DNA from: Fidelibacterota bacterium
GTDB taxonomy: Bacteria; Fidelibacterota; Marinisomatia; Marinisomatales; SCKK01
NCBI GenBank assembly: GCA_022562455.1
Contig: JADFPG010000004.1
Span: forward strand, 1-44,409
Direction: 5' to 3'
Length of the DNA: 44,409 bases
Part shown: piece after piece, positions 25,947 through 35,079 of the stretch
Layout of the letters: each line of letters opens with the position of its first letter
How positions within the stretch are numbered: the stretch's first letter is position 1
The notes under the pieces: model-generated
Databases searched by the model: none
What the model was told of the DNA's origin: nothing
The model's input: only the letters and a program-made list of their open reading frames with translations
Position numbers and translations under genes: made by a program

Positions 25947-25990
25947 ATAGTAGTGGAACAATACCTTCGCATAGGAATTTTTAGTTGGAG

Positions 25991-26071
25991 AGGTGCGACG
26001 CACTTCCTCTGAAGGAGTCCGTATCCCAAAGGGATCCGTCAGCTGACGGACGGGACAAGCGCGTCGCACCT
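25991..26071 (+). promoter_or_regulatory. nested stem-loop immediately upstream of the TonB receptor
   Basis: An outer 11-bp perfect inverted repeat (AGGTGCGACGC 25991-26001, GCGTCGCACCT 26061-26071) encloses a perfect 14-bp palindrome, CCGTCAGCTGACGG. The outer stem ends six bases before the receptor ATG, and no Shine-Dalgarno is visible, so the structure may affect translation or be an interspersed repeat that landed there. Confidence 0.6.
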
Positions 26072-26077
26072 TACACT

Positions 26078-28259
26078 ATGAATTGGCTTTCTTTTATTTG
26101 TTCCGCTTTATTAGTTGCCAACACCTGGGCTCAGGATATACCTGAATCGAGTTATATTACCGGTACTGTATCCGGAGAAAGTGAACCCTTAATTGGAGCT
26201 CAAGCCTGGGTCGATGGGACGGACATAGGCGATGTGACGGATTCCCTGGGATGGTATCAGTTGGGACCTCTGTCGGATGGAATTTACCAAGTGGTCTTTC
26301 AGCACATTGGATACAAGAAGGAAATAGTAGGACCTGTCACAGTTATATCAGGACAACAGGTCGTTCTGGACTTTCACCTGACCCAATCTGTAGTGGAAAT
26401 GGAGGCAATTCTGGTTACACCCAAGAAGGAGGGTTTTGATCCCACTGGAGTGACGGCTCGATTATCAAAAAGGATGATACAGGAAGCGCCGGGTGCAGCT
26501 CAGGATATCTTCCTTGTATTGCAGACCCTTCCTGGTGTTTCTTCCGGGGGTGATGACTCGAAACTCTATGTGAGAGGAGGTAGACCTGAAGAAAATCTTG
26601 TCATCTACGATGGAGCTACAATTCCTAACCCTTTCCATTTCGATTTTATCGGAGGCGGATTCTATTCTATTTTTAACTCGAATTTGGTAGAAAAGGTGGA
26701 GTTTTATTCCGGGGGATTCCCCGCCCGGTATGGGGACAGGCTTTCTGCCATGATGGTGATTGAAAATCGGGTGGGAAATCGTCACAATAGAGGAAGTGAG
26801 ATTTCTCTGAGCATGTCAGACATCACGGGATTGGTGGAATCTCCACTTTCCGATAAGGCTACCACTATTTTAACCTTTCGGCGCAGCTATTTCGACCTTC
26901 TCCTGAACAAATCCGGTTTTGGAGGTCAATATGATCTGCTGCCGTTTTTCTATGATATGAATTCGAAGACAGACATATTTTTCGCTGATAGACACAGACT
27001 GTCAATCAATCTATTGTATTCTCGTGAAAAGATGATAGGAGAATTTGATGAACCCCACTGGGAAGGAATTCATAAATGGTCAAGTGAAAATTGGACGACA
27101 GCATTAAGACTTCGGTCCCTTTTCTTGGAAAAAATGGCTTCGGATTTAAATATTTACTGGAGCGAGGGAACTACCTGGGCCAGTCATGCTGATGGTATAG
27201 GTACCGAAAACACCAGAAAAGGTGAATTAGCCATAAAAGAAGATTTGACTATTCATAAGGATTCTCACGAATATCATATCGGGTTCTGGGTGGTTCAGGA
27301 TAGAGGTGATATGGAAATCAAGTTACCTCTGGATCTTGCTTACAATTTCGAACCGATGTTCTTTAAATCGGGTGGGAATGCATTAAAATTAGCAGCTTAT
27401 TTGGAGGATACCTGGAAGGCAAACAGTTGGTTGTCACTCAATTATGGCATCCGTAGTGATTACATCGTCCCCAGTGATGAAACAGTTCTGTCACCTAGAT
27501 TAAATGTCGTGATAACGTCCTCGGAAAATCTTCAGTTGTCAGCAAATTATGGCTGGTACAGCCAAAGTCCACCAGGGTATGAACTTAAAAACAATCCATC
27601 GCAGGAATCGAGTCAGTCAAAAGCATGGGGACTTGGAATCAATGGAAAGACAATTTCAGATATCTATTTGGAATCTTGAAGTTTATAGGAAACGATTTTC
27701 TCGCTTGATGATTATCGATTCAGTGGGAAATTTTTCTAACGAGGGTAGGGGTCGTGCATTCGGATATGAATTGTATATTCAGAAAAGAACAGGTGATAAA
27801 TTCATTGGCTGGACTTCACTTACATATTCCGTGGCGAAAAGAAAAGAGAGGACTGCAAGTGAGGTCACTTTATTCGATTATGATCAAACTTATATGGTCT
27901 CTACTGTCCTTCAATATCGCCCAACGGATGTGTGGAAAATAGGTATCCGATTCCGTTATGCTACAGGAAGACCATTTACACCTGCGGAAGGAGGTTGGAT
28001 TGATAATGAAACAGAACGATATTTCCCCTATGTGGGTGAGCGAAATTCAAGACGGTATCCACCTTACCACCGCCTTGATTTTCGTATTGCGCGTTATTTT
28101 CCACAGTGGTTGAGGGGGACAACTGTTTACCTTGAGACGATTAATACATACAACCGGGATAATGTTGCTTACTATGTCTGGAGCGAAGATTTTTCTGATA
28201 AACAAAATTTCACTGTGTTTCCATTTATACCCGTTTTGGGTGTTGACATGAAACTTTGA
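26078..28259 (+). pseudogene. TonB-dependent receptor interrupted by a frameshift
   Basis: Outer-membrane receptor of about 727 aa if the frame is mended. First part 26078-27679: signal peptide (MNWLSFICSALLVANTWAQ), a carboxypeptidase-regulatory-like domain (ITGTVSGESEPLIGAQAWV), then a plug (LPGVSSGGDDSKLYVRGG; EKVEFYSGGFPARYGDRLS) and barrel strands. It stops at 27679. The barrel resumes in the +1 frame (LEVYRKRFSRLMII) and ends LGVDMKL at 28259. Near 27672 the sequence ttggaatctt would read on as DIYLDLEVYRKRF if one A were missing, so a single-base insertion explains the break. Natural pseudogene or assembly error cannot be told apart. Possibly a metal-complex receptor by context. Confidence 0.85.
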
Positions 28260-28284
28260 TATCTGAACAAAGAATGAGTTTACT

Positions 28285-28383
28285 CCGAAAAGGTTTTACA
28301 CAACAAGTAGGTGGGTAATGATCTCATCTACCTGTCGTTAGGGACGATAGACAGGTCAATTCTAACAAAATTAACCTTTTCGG
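28285..28383. repeat. palindromic intergenic element
   Basis: CCGAAAAGGTT (28285-28295) and AACCTTTTCGG (28373-28383) form perfect 11-bp inverted ends, with an inner near-palindrome (acctgtcg ... cgatagacaggt). The overlapping 60-codon frame at 28311-28493 does not look like a protein. Confidence 0.6.
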
Positions 28384-28508
28384 ATACGACTCATGAATGG
28401 AAGCCATTAACAACGGGTGTCGTGTTTCATGAATCAGAGACATCAGCACCCGGATCGAGAGAAAAGTCGTTTCAATTAATCACATCAAGATAAAAGGAAG
28501 GTGAAGAA

Positions 28509-28886
28509 ATGAAAATAACTCAAATTACAATAGGGTTGGTTATATCACTTGGTTTGCTGGCATGTGGTGGGAAAAAGACCGCAGAGGAGCAGACGAAACA
28601 GGAAGTCCCGGCTGTAGCCACCCATGAAATGTCTGAATCAATAATGGGAGATAAAGTCATGTATTACACATGTCCCATGGAAGATCATAAACACGTTCAC
28701 AGTCAAGAGCCAGGTAATTGCCCGGAGTGTGGTATGGAGTTGGTAGCCGTGGTAAAGAGTGATGAGAGCAATATGGATTTCTACGGTTGTACCATGCCTG
28801 AACACAGTCATGTCCGCAGCGACCAGCCTGGAAAGTGTAGTGAATGTGGAATGGATTTGGTGCCCATGCGCTTGGAAACGAGTTGA
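28509..28886 (+). CDS. lipoprotein with two heavy-metal-binding (CPM...CGM) modules
   Basis: A 125-aa protein. Lipobox LGLLAC at residues 14-19 gives an envelope lipoprotein. Two modules of the HMBD type follow: YTCPMEDHKHVHSQEPGNCP with ECGM, and FYGCTMPEHSHVRSDQPGKC with SECGM. Each offers Cys, Met and His ligands. These modules occur also in CusB and CopA of this window, so the protein probably buffers copper at the membrane surface. AAGGAAGGTGAAGAA precedes the ATG. Confidence 0.85.
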   Translation: MKITQITIGLVISLGLLACGGKKTAEEQTKQEVPAVATHEMSESIMGDKVMYYTCPMEDHKHVHSQEPGNCPECGMELVAVVKSDESNMDFYGCTMPEHSHVRSDQPGKCSECGMDLVPMRLETS

Positions 28887-28910
28887 ACTCAAACAAGCGA
28901 AGGAGATAAC

Positions 28911-29978
28911 ATGAATTTCATATTACCCGACTGGGCTCCTAACGTTCACCCACTGATTATACATTTTCCGATTGTAATCATATACCTGGCGGTTTTGTTT
29001 CATTTCCTTACCCTGGTTTTTAGAAAGCGTGAATGGTTTCAAGATACCACGATAGTTCTGTATGTGTTAGGCGCCATAAGTATCCTCGTTACTTATATAA
29101 CAGGACGTCAGGCTGCCGATTCTGTGGTATTACCTCCACTGGCAAATCCTGTTCTTACGGAACATGCAGACCTTGCACTATGGACGCTCTGGTACTTCGG
29201 CATTTTAGCTTTAGTTCATATTGTAATGCGGTGGAAACAATTTGATCTGAGACGTTGGATATATGTTTCTTTGTTTGTTCTGGGAGCTGGGGGTCTCATT
29301 CTCATTTTTGAAACTGCAGAACATGGAGCGGAATTGGTATACAAACATGGTGTGGGAGTTCAAGCAACACCTATGGTTGACTCACTCGATTCTGACGAAA
29401 ATGGAAAGGTGGCTACGACTAAAATTGTAGTTTCTGAAAATGGTTCGTGGTATTGGGAACCGGCACAAGATGCACGTGAAGTTCTGGAACATCAGTTCAT
29501 TTGGGTTCAAGGAAAAGTGACAAACCTACATGTGATAGTCGATTCTGATCCGGAAATGGGAACCGTCCTTTCGCTTCATTCAGAGGGAACACCGATTATG
29601 TTCGTTGGTGGAGAATCGGTTAGTGGTGTTCAGGTAGACCTAAAGGTGAAAATGGGTGAGTTTGAGGGTGAAGTTATGTTGGTTCATCACGTTCAAAATG
29701 AGCTAACCTATGATTTCCTGTCAATTCAAGGAAGGGTTATGAAATTGGGACGTATGGAAGACGGTAGAGAGAAAATATTGCAGGAAAAACCAGTAGACAT
29801 CGTTGATTGGGTTGATGTTCGTGTGGTTGGCGATGGTAAACACTTCAGGGGATACTTAGGGGACAAACTTGTAACGCACGGACACATTGATGAGCTTCCA
29901 CCTGGGAAAATTGGACTTCGTATTGATGGAATTGGTACAGTTTTGGTTGATCGTATTCAGGTACAATCTCTTCGTTGA
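28911..29978 (+). CDS. DUF2231 membrane domain fused to a LamG/concanavalin-like domain
   Basis: A 355-aa protein. The N-terminal part has four TMs with the DUF2231 pattern (NVHPLIIHFPIVIIYLAVL; TGRQAAD; HADLALWTLWYFG; AEHGAELVYKHGVG). The histidines lie at membrane edges, where heme or metal binding has been suggested for this family. From about residue 165 a soluble beta-rich domain follows (FIWVQGKVTNLHVIVDSD ... GYLGDKLVTHGHIDELPPGKIGLRIDG), recalling the 3-keto-disaccharide hydrolase/LamG sandwich fold. It is the last gene of the metal island, 24 bp after the lipoprotein. The fusion is unusual in my experience; function unknown. Confidence 0.75.
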   Translation: MNFILPDWAPNVHPLIIHFPIVIIYLAVLFHFLTLVFRKREWFQDTTIVLYVLGAISILVTYITGRQAADSVVLPPLANPVLTEHADLALWTLWYFGILALVHIVMRWKQFDLRRWIYVSLFVLGAGGLILIFETAEHGAELVYKHGVGVQATPMVDSLDSDENGKVATTKIVVSENGSWYWEPAQDAREVLEHQFIWVQGKVTNLHVIVDSDPEMGTVLSLHSEGTPIMFVGGESVSGVQVDLKVKMGEFEGEVMLVHHVQNELTYDFLSIQGRVMKLGRMEDGREKILQEKPVDIVDWVDVRVVGDGKHFRGYLGDKLVTHGHIDELPPGKIGLRIDGIGTVLVDRIQVQSLR

Positions 29979-30283
29979 TAGAGAATATCCCAACCTGGAC
30001 AAGCTAGGACCAAAAAGTCGAAAGCTGAAAGAGGAAATCCCGAATGTTCGGGGGAGAGTTATTTGCCAGATGGCGGATTACCCTTACCGTGTATAGTACG
30101 TAGGATCCTGCCGAGTGTTCTTTTTGCCTGCCCCGCCTTCTTTGTGGCGGGAAGGGCTTTGCCCTCGCCTGACCGACCTAGTCGGGCAGGGGATTGGTAG
30201 GGAGGAATCCCGAAATTTCGGGACTGTGACTAAAAACATGAAATTTTCCACTAAGCGCTTAATACGGTAAGTGATCTAATAGA
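29979..30283. repeat. intergenic cluster of GC-rich hairpins
   Basis: No gene seen. Several short inverted repeats: cccgaatgttcgggg (about 30039), CCCGCC...GGCGGG (about 30126-30153), a stretch pairing around cctgaccgacctagtcgggcagg (about 30168-30190) and TCCCGAAATTTCGGGA (about 30208-30223). They mark the edge between the metal island and the accessory zone and could terminate the island transcript. Confidence 0.6.
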
Positions 30284-30763
30284 TTGTCTATATCACTATC
30301 AGTTCCAGGAACTTATGCACTACTCCTCAGCACTGATAAAGATTTAACTTTTCAAGTTGGTGCGCTGGGACTTCAATCCTTTAATTCAGGGTATTATATT
30401 TATGTTGGTAGTGCACATGGTCCAGGTGGTTTAAAGGCAAGACTGAAACACCATATTCGTTTTTCTGAAAACCCCCATTGGCACATTGACTATCTCCGTA
30501 ATCATACAAAGTTTCTTGGAGTTTGGGTGACACGTTCACATGACAATCTCGAACATATTTGGGCTGAAAGTTTTCATAAACTAACCGTACCAAACAATTC
30601 AATAAAAGGCTTTGGGTGTTCAGATTGTAAGTGTATCTCTCACCTGTACTTTCATAAGTCCCGCCTTATTTCTTCAAAAGTTTTTTCAGCTTTAAGAATA
30701 GGTGATCAGCCGGAATATTTTTCTATTCATCAGCTAATGCTTATAGTTGGGATGGTTACCTGA
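30284..30763 (+). CDS. GIY-YIG (DUF123) nuclease-like protein
   Basis: A 159-aa protein. GTYALLL, then YYIYVGSAHGPGGLKARLKHH near 37-57 is a DUF123-type GIY-YIG core (the second motif is YIYVGSA), followed by HWHIDYLR near 71. The late Cys-rich CSDCKC with SHLYFH fits DUF123 proteins, which are stand-alone in many archaea and bacteria and have no proven substrate. The start is TTG at 30284; no ATG is in frame before the domain and no strong ribosome site is seen. The family is fairly sure. Confidence 0.75.
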   Translation: MSISLSVPGTYALLLSTDKDLTFQVGALGLQSFNSGYYIYVGSAHGPGGLKARLKHHIRFSENPHWHIDYLRNHTKFLGVWVTRSHDNLEHIWAESFHKLTVPNNSIKGFGCSDCKCISHLYFHKSRLISSKVFSALRIGDQPEYFSIHQLMLIVGMVT

Positions 30764-30850
30764 CGTATTAAGACTTTGCATTTAAACTACGTAGTCGTCG
30801 TCATGAATTTCAGAATCCCCCAGATTTTAGATGCAATAGTGTTTAGAAAA

Positions 30851-30942
30851 TTCCCGCTGTTTTGTATATTTGCCTAACAGAATACGAATATTATCTTGTA
30901 TGTGGGGTAAACACACGAAAATATTTCCAACTATCCTACTCG
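30851..30942 (+). pseudogene. gene fragment, module 1 (copy 1)
   Basis: Bases 30851-30915 match 31879-31943 at about 61 of 65. In one frame both copies read IPAVLYICL(T/K)EYE(Y/F)YLVCGVNT, so this is eroded coding DNA. The frame here meets a stop soon after. In the second copy the frame continues into a dockerin-like end. Confidence 0.5.
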
Positions 30943-30948
30943 AATTGA

Positions 30949-31113
30949 CGTCCCGTCAGCCTGCCGGCATGTGAATTTGATGTGTCGTGGTTTAACGAAC
31001 ATAAATTTGAAATGGAAAGCCCTCTGGTGAAACGTTTTATGCCGGTTCCCTCATTCGTAAGAAAGTCCTTAAAATTGTTTATGGAAAAATCTATTTTAGT
31101 GAATATATTTTAA
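30949..31113 (+). pseudogene. gene fragment, module 2 (copy 1)
   Basis: Open frame with no start: CEFDVSWFNEHKFEMESPLV onward, then KRFMPVPSFVRKSLKLF to a stop at 31113. It aligns base for base (88 bp, 30971-31058) with 31738-31825, where the protein reads EFGVSWFNEYKFKMESPLV and stops early. I do not recognise the protein; it is the tail of a lost gene. Confidence 0.5.
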
Positions 31114-31133
31114 CAAATGAATAGAGGTTTCTT

Positions 31134-31403
31134 ATGGCAATAATCTCAATGTTCTACGGTATTATTGTATCGATGTATTATCTTGATGAAAAGAAACATC
31201 ACACTCCCCATATTCACGTTAAATACCAAGATCAAGAAGTTGTTCTTTCAATACCGGACGGTGAATTAATTGAAGGAAATTTGAAATCGAATAAATTGAA
31301 GTTAGTCCTTGCCTGGATTGAAATTCATAGAGATGATTTGATGGCAGATTGGGAATTAGCAATTCACGGTGAGAATATTTTCAAAATTGACCCGTTAAAA
31401 TAA
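31134..31403 (+). CDS. DUF4160 protein
   Basis: An 89-aa protein with the DUF4160 hallmarks: FYGIIVSMYYLDEKKHHTPHIHVKYQDQ near 8-35 (HxPHxHV) and LAWIEIHRDDLMADWELA near 59-76. It is nearly always found beside a DUF2442 gene, as here, and the pair behaves like a toxin-antitoxin-style cassette in many genomes, although the activity is unproven. It begins 20 bp after the module-2 remnant and lies 8 bp before the DUF2442 gene. Confidence 0.88.
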   Translation: MAIISMFYGIIVSMYYLDEKKHHTPHIHVKYQDQEVVLSIPDGELIEGNLKSNKLKLVLAWIEIHRDDLMADWELAIHGENIFKIDPLK

Positions 31404-31411
31404 TTAGAAAT

Positions 31412-31684
31412 ATGAATCCCAGAGTAAAAAACGTAAAACCAAATGTCAATGATTTTACTTTAAAGATCACCTTTACTAATGGTGAAGTCGGTATTTTTAA
31501 TGTGAAGCCATATTTAGAGATTGGGATATTCCGGGAGTTGAAAGATGCCAGTCTTTTTAATTCCGTTAAGCCTGTAATGGGAAGTATACAGTGGAAAAAT
31601 GGCCAGGATTTTTGTCCGGACACTCTTTATATGGAAAGCATAATCAAACACAATGTCGGTATTTCTAAACCCCAATCAAACTGA
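31412..31684 (+). CDS. DUF2442 protein
   Basis: A 90-aa protein. LKITFTNGEVGIFNVKPYL near 18-36, FRELKDASLFNSV and the late QWKNGQDFCPDTLY are typical of DUF2442 (a small beta-rich fold). It is paired with DUF4160 (gap 8 bp), probably co-transcribed. In such pairs it is the likely DNA-binding or antitoxin-like partner, by analogy only. Confidence 0.88.
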   Translation: MNPRVKNVKPNVNDFTLKITFTNGEVGIFNVKPYLEIGIFRELKDASLFNSVKPVMGSIQWKNGQDFCPDTLYMESIIKHNVGISKPQSN

Positions 31685-31737
31685 TGTATGCACAGTATCC
31701 TTTTTGGAAACCAGCGGTAGCGTCTGCCTGCTGGCAG

Positions 31738-31831
31738 GTGAGTTTGGTGTTTCGTGGTTTAACGAATATAAATTTAAAATGGAAAGCCCTCTGGTGAAAA
31801 GTTTTGCTCATGTTCTCTCATTCGTTTGAAA
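31738..31831 (+). pseudogene. gene fragment, module 2 (copy 2)
   Basis: An 88-bp copy (31738-31825) of 30971-31058. It reads EFGVSWFNEYKFKMESPLVK then SFAHVLSFV and a stop. Upstream is a small hairpin (ctgcctgctggcagg). Modules 1 and 2 occur in opposite order on the two sides of the DUF4160/DUF2442 pair. Confidence 0.5.
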
Positions 31832-31859
31832 GCACATTAGAAATTCATTAATTGGAATC

Positions 31860-32102
31860 GTGGTAGGCAGTGGGAAGATTCCCGCTGTTTTGTATATTTG
31901 CCTAAAAGAATACGAATTTTACCTTGTATGTGGGGTAAACACAAATCATAGAGATTTAATGGATAATTTATGGATGAATGTGAATGAAATCTCGAACAAT
32001 GGTTTGGATGATGATTTTATTCGAGCAGACTGGATCAGAAATGGGTATCTTGATGTTTTCGATATAGTCAGTATCATTATAGCCATCATGGATACGGAGT
32101 AA
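31860..32102 (+). pseudogene. dockerin-like C-terminal fragment containing module 1 (copy 2)
   Basis: An open frame of 80 codons from a GTG with no good ribosome site. The end, IRNGYLDVFDIVSIIIAIMD, resembles one half of a type I dockerin repeat (DxNxDGxxDVxDIVxII), as found at C-termini of secreted proteins in Marinimicrobia and relatives. The front half is the repeated module 1. Most likely the tail of a lost secreted protein. Confidence 0.45.
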
Positions 32103-32181
32103 AGTAATTCCTCATTTAATATCAGGTACCGGACACATCGTCGATATTCTTAGTGGAGTAAAAGGAAAAGATCCCATCATT

Positions 32182-33417
32182 TTGAAAAGATGGAATCTTT
32201 ATACTCTGTGGTATTATTTTGTTGTTTGTTTCGTCTTCAGTCTGTTTTTTTCTGCTTGTTCCAGACAGACTATTACCGTGGAGGATTTGTCTTCTCCTGC
32301 CTCATCTGGTAGCCGATATCCCAATTTACTTGTCACATCAGAAAACTCTCTGATGATGAGTTGGTTAGAGCCACTCAATGATGATTCGTGGTCATTCAAA
32401 TACTCCGAATGGAATGGAACCAATTGGGCGCCTGCGAGAACGATATTCTCAGGTAATAGATTTTTTGTGAATTGGGCGGATTTTCCGTCGATCTATCAGT
32501 TAGATGGAGATACACTGGCTGCCCACTGGCTTTACATGGCAGGCGAGGGCACGTATGATTATGATATTATGGTTTCCATATCAAATGACAGGGGAGAATC
32601 GTGGTTACTTCCGGAAAGTCCGCACAGAGACGGTGTCTTAGGTGAACATGGGTTTCTTTCATTTTTTAAGGTGGAAGGGAAAAAGCTGGGAATGGCTTGG
32701 CTGGATGGTCGAAACATGAATATATCATCGGATAATGAAACCCAAAATTTGGGACAAATGTCCTTGTACTCTACAAGTTGGGCACATGGAGAATGGGGAC
32801 CGGAAATATTGCTTGATGAAAGAGTGTGCGAATGCTGTCCCACATCGGCATTGGTTGTAGATGATCAGGTAATGATTGCATATAGAGATCGATCAATTGA
32901 CGAAGTTAGAAATATGCAGGTAGTAAGATTTTCGGAGGGGAATTGGACACTTCCAACAGTAATCCATAATGATGATTGGATGATCCCTGGGTGTCCGGTA
33001 AATGGACCTGTTTTGGCCGGAAATAATAATATTTTAGCTGCTGCTTGGTTTACTGCGCCTGATGGAAACGCTCAGGTCAATATTGCGTTTTCGAGTGATA
33101 TTGGTCAATTCTTTCAAAATCCTATCCGTGTAGATTCCGGTAATCCATTGGGTAGAGTTGATTTGGTGAAACTACCTGGAAATGACTTTCTTGTTAGCTG
33201 GATGGAGTGGTGGGAAGAAGACGCTGAAGTAAAAGTGAGAACAGTGGCGCCAGACGGAACCTTGGGTAAAACTCATTCAGTAGGTATGATCGATGCAGGG
33301 AGGGGAAGTGGAATTCCTCAAATGGTCTTACTCCGGAATTGGATTTATTTATCCTGGACCGAAATAGGGGAGGAATCCGGTATTACATTAAAATGGTTTA
33401 AAGTAAACGATTTATGA
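32182..33417 (+). CDS. secreted lipoprotein with sialidase-like beta-propeller
   Basis: A 411-aa protein. Starts at TTG (MKRWNLYTL), with a hydrophobic segment and lipobox FFSAC at about residues 22-26. The remainder is repeated WSFKYSEWNGTNW, DIMVSISNDRGESW and VNIAFSSDIGQFF blades with Asp-box-like SxDxGxxW motifs, which points to a six-bladed propeller of the exo-sialidase/BNR superfamily. The CECCPTSA segment near 220 is striking and suggests metal or disulfide binding; I have seen it in homologues of this lipoprotein family but no function is known to me. AGGAAAAG is upstream. Enzyme activity is doubtful. Confidence 0.75.
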   Translation: MKRWNLYTLWYYFVVCFVFSLFFSACSRQTITVEDLSSPASSGSRYPNLLVTSENSLMMSWLEPLNDDSWSFKYSEWNGTNWAPARTIFSGNRFFVNWADFPSIYQLDGDTLAAHWLYMAGEGTYDYDIMVSISNDRGESWLLPESPHRDGVLGEHGFLSFFKVEGKKLGMAWLDGRNMNISSDNETQNLGQMSLYSTSWAHGEWGPEILLDERVCECCPTSALVVDDQVMIAYRDRSIDEVRNMQVVRFSEGNWTLPTVIHNDDWMIPGCPVNGPVLAGNNNILAAAWFTAPDGNAQVNIAFSSDIGQFFQNPIRVDSGNPLGRVDLVKLPGNDFLVSWMEWWEEDAEVKVRTVAPDGTLGKTHSVGMIDAGRGSGIPQMVLLRNWIYLSWTEIGEESGITLKWFKVNDL

Positions 33418-33774
33418 TTGGATGGATTAGGGTGGGTGTAAATGGAATCACGTAAATAGATGTAATATTATGAATAACCATCATTAATTTAAAGCTTTAA
33501 AATACAACAGGTTGGAAAAGGAAACAGAAAAAGAAGGGGAAATCATTTTATTGTAATTTTACTTTTAATTACCTCTGGATTAGTCGGGAAACAGGGTACA
33601 TCCTCGATAGCATCATTTGGTCTTGAAGAACAAATGGAACGTGTTATCAGGAGGGGATATTTATCTCGAAGGAAGTGACATCTGACTACACTCACGAGAA
33701 CTTATATCTTTTGCGAATGTACATAAATAGATTGTAATATAGCATAGCATTTAGTTCCAGGAGAACAGACGAGT
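33418..33774. other. intergenic region with a possible eroded small gene
   Basis: No gene with a start is supportable. One frame around 33536-33680 reads like the end of a small exported protein (FIVILLLITSGLVGKQG ... LEEQMERVIRRGY) to a TGA near 33679, but it has no in-frame start codon. The last 60 bases hold the leader of the next gene. Confidence 0.3.
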
Positions 33775-34572
33775 ATGCCATTTCCCCAGGTTGAGAGAGT
33801 ATTATACCAAAAGAATCCGCTCGACCAAGTAATATGTCAGCTTCGATTTTCACCAATCCTTAAGATTGATGCTGAAATCCCTGCTGATTTTCAAGACAGG
33901 GTTAGATCAAGCTTTCCTAATTTTTCTCAGGAAGCCATTATTGTTGAAAAGACCCCACCACTTAAGGGATACGTTTCCTTCCAAACTATTAGCGAAATCT
34001 TCCGGTCATCAGACTTTCAGTTGAAGAATTATGTATTTTCTTCTGAGGATGCTGAATGGAAAATCAATCTGACGCGGACATTCGTAGCTCTAACAGCTAT
34101 GTCATACACAAGATGGGAAGATTTTAGAGAAACTCTGGAAATCCCGTTGCAAGCGTTAGTTGATCAATACAAACCAGATAATTTCTCCAGGGTAGGACTA
34201 CGTTATATCGACATAATTAGGAGATCGCGTTTAGGCTTAGCAGACGTTGGATGGGATCAACTAATTCAACCGTACGTACTCGGAATCCTCGGAGTTGGGG
34301 AAATTGGATCAACCGTAGGGTCTTTCGAAAACAAATATGAAATTGCTTTGTCGGACGGAGAGAGTATTGTTCGAATTATCACCAAGTTTGTGAAGGCACA
34401 GGACGAGAATGAAATCTGTTATTCTATTGATTGCGACTTCTTTAACTCGAAGAAAGCGGGAATTGAGGAAACAACTGAAAAGCTCGACTATTTCAATGTC
34501 CGCGCCAGCCGATTATTTCAGTGGTGTATTACCGAGCGTCTTCATAATGCCATGGAGCCAACTGTATTATGA
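33775..34572 (+). CDS. TIGR04255 family protein
   Basis: A 265-aa soluble protein. The opening YQKNPLDQVICQLRFSPILKI, the central AEWKINLTRTFVALTAMSYTRWEDF and VGLRYIDIIRR are hallmarks of TIGR04255, a patchily distributed family of unknown function. It is the first of three overlapping or adjacent genes (ATGA overlap with the next). The sporadic distribution and cassette form make a mobile defence, stress or conflict role possible, but no nuclease, kinase or NTPase motif is visible. AGGAGAACAGACGAG precedes the ATG. Confidence 0.8.
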   Translation: MPFPQVERVLYQKNPLDQVICQLRFSPILKIDAEIPADFQDRVRSSFPNFSQEAIIVEKTPPLKGYVSFQTISEIFRSSDFQLKNYVFSSEDAEWKINLTRTFVALTAMSYTRWEDFRETLEIPLQALVDQYKPDNFSRVGLRYIDIIRRSRLGLADVGWDQLIQPYVLGILGVGEIGSTVGSFENKYEIALSDGESIVRIITKFVKAQDENEICYSIDCDFFNSKKAGIEETTEKLDYFNVRASRLFQWCITERLHNAMEPTVL

Positions 34573-35078
34573 AATCTTCATTTTATCAAGAGACCGATTC
34601 AAGAATCTTATTCGTGCTGCCGGATGAACTTACCTATCCGGTTAGGGAGACTTTCTTCGATGAGACTTACGGTGGAAAAGTAGATCGTGACTACATCGCC
34701 CTACCCTGGGGATCTTCTTATTCTGACACAGCCAGAGACCTTATTGGAAAGTTGGATAACCAGGGCATGGCGATAGAAGCTAACAAGTTACTATCATCGA
34801 TTGATGAAACAATCTTGGTATTTCAGTCTTTCCAAGCCAATCTTCCTTTCTTTCCAGATTTAGAAGCTCACACTGTTGATGATGGTTCTATATTACTCGA
34901 ATGGATCTTTCAGGATTATCGTATCGGGTTCAGCATTGAAACTGACCAGAAGGGGTCCAGCTGGTATCTCATAACAAATAAGAGCCTAGGAGAAATCAGC
35001 GCCTCTGGGTTTCTCCTCGACAACGATCTGGACAAGTTGATATTATGGTTATTGAATTTCATCATTTCCCATTCATAA
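34569..35078 (+). CDS. unknown protein, second gene of the TIGR04255 cassette
   Basis: A 169-aa protein starting at an ATGA overlap with the TIGR04255 gene. No signal peptide or membrane segment until a hydrophobic C-terminus (KLILWLLNFIIS). The segment TVDDGSILLEWIFQDYRIGFSIETD is typical of small proteins often encoded right after TIGR04255 genes, in my recollection. No catalytic motif is visible. Translational coupling suggests it forms a complex with its neighbour. Confidence 0.65.
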   Translation: MKSSFYQETDSRILFVLPDELTYPVRETFFDETYGGKVDRDYIALPWGSSYSDTARDLIGKLDNQGMAIEANKLLSSIDETILVFQSFQANLPFFPDLEAHTVDDGSILLEWIFQDYRIGFSIETDQKGSSWYLITNKSLGEISASGFLLDNDLDKLILWLLNFIISHS

Positions 35079-35079
35079 A

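Noticed and set aside
28311-28493. 60-codon frame after the TonB receptor
   Set aside because: Overlaps a palindromic element and has low-complexity, non-protein-like composition with no ribosome site.
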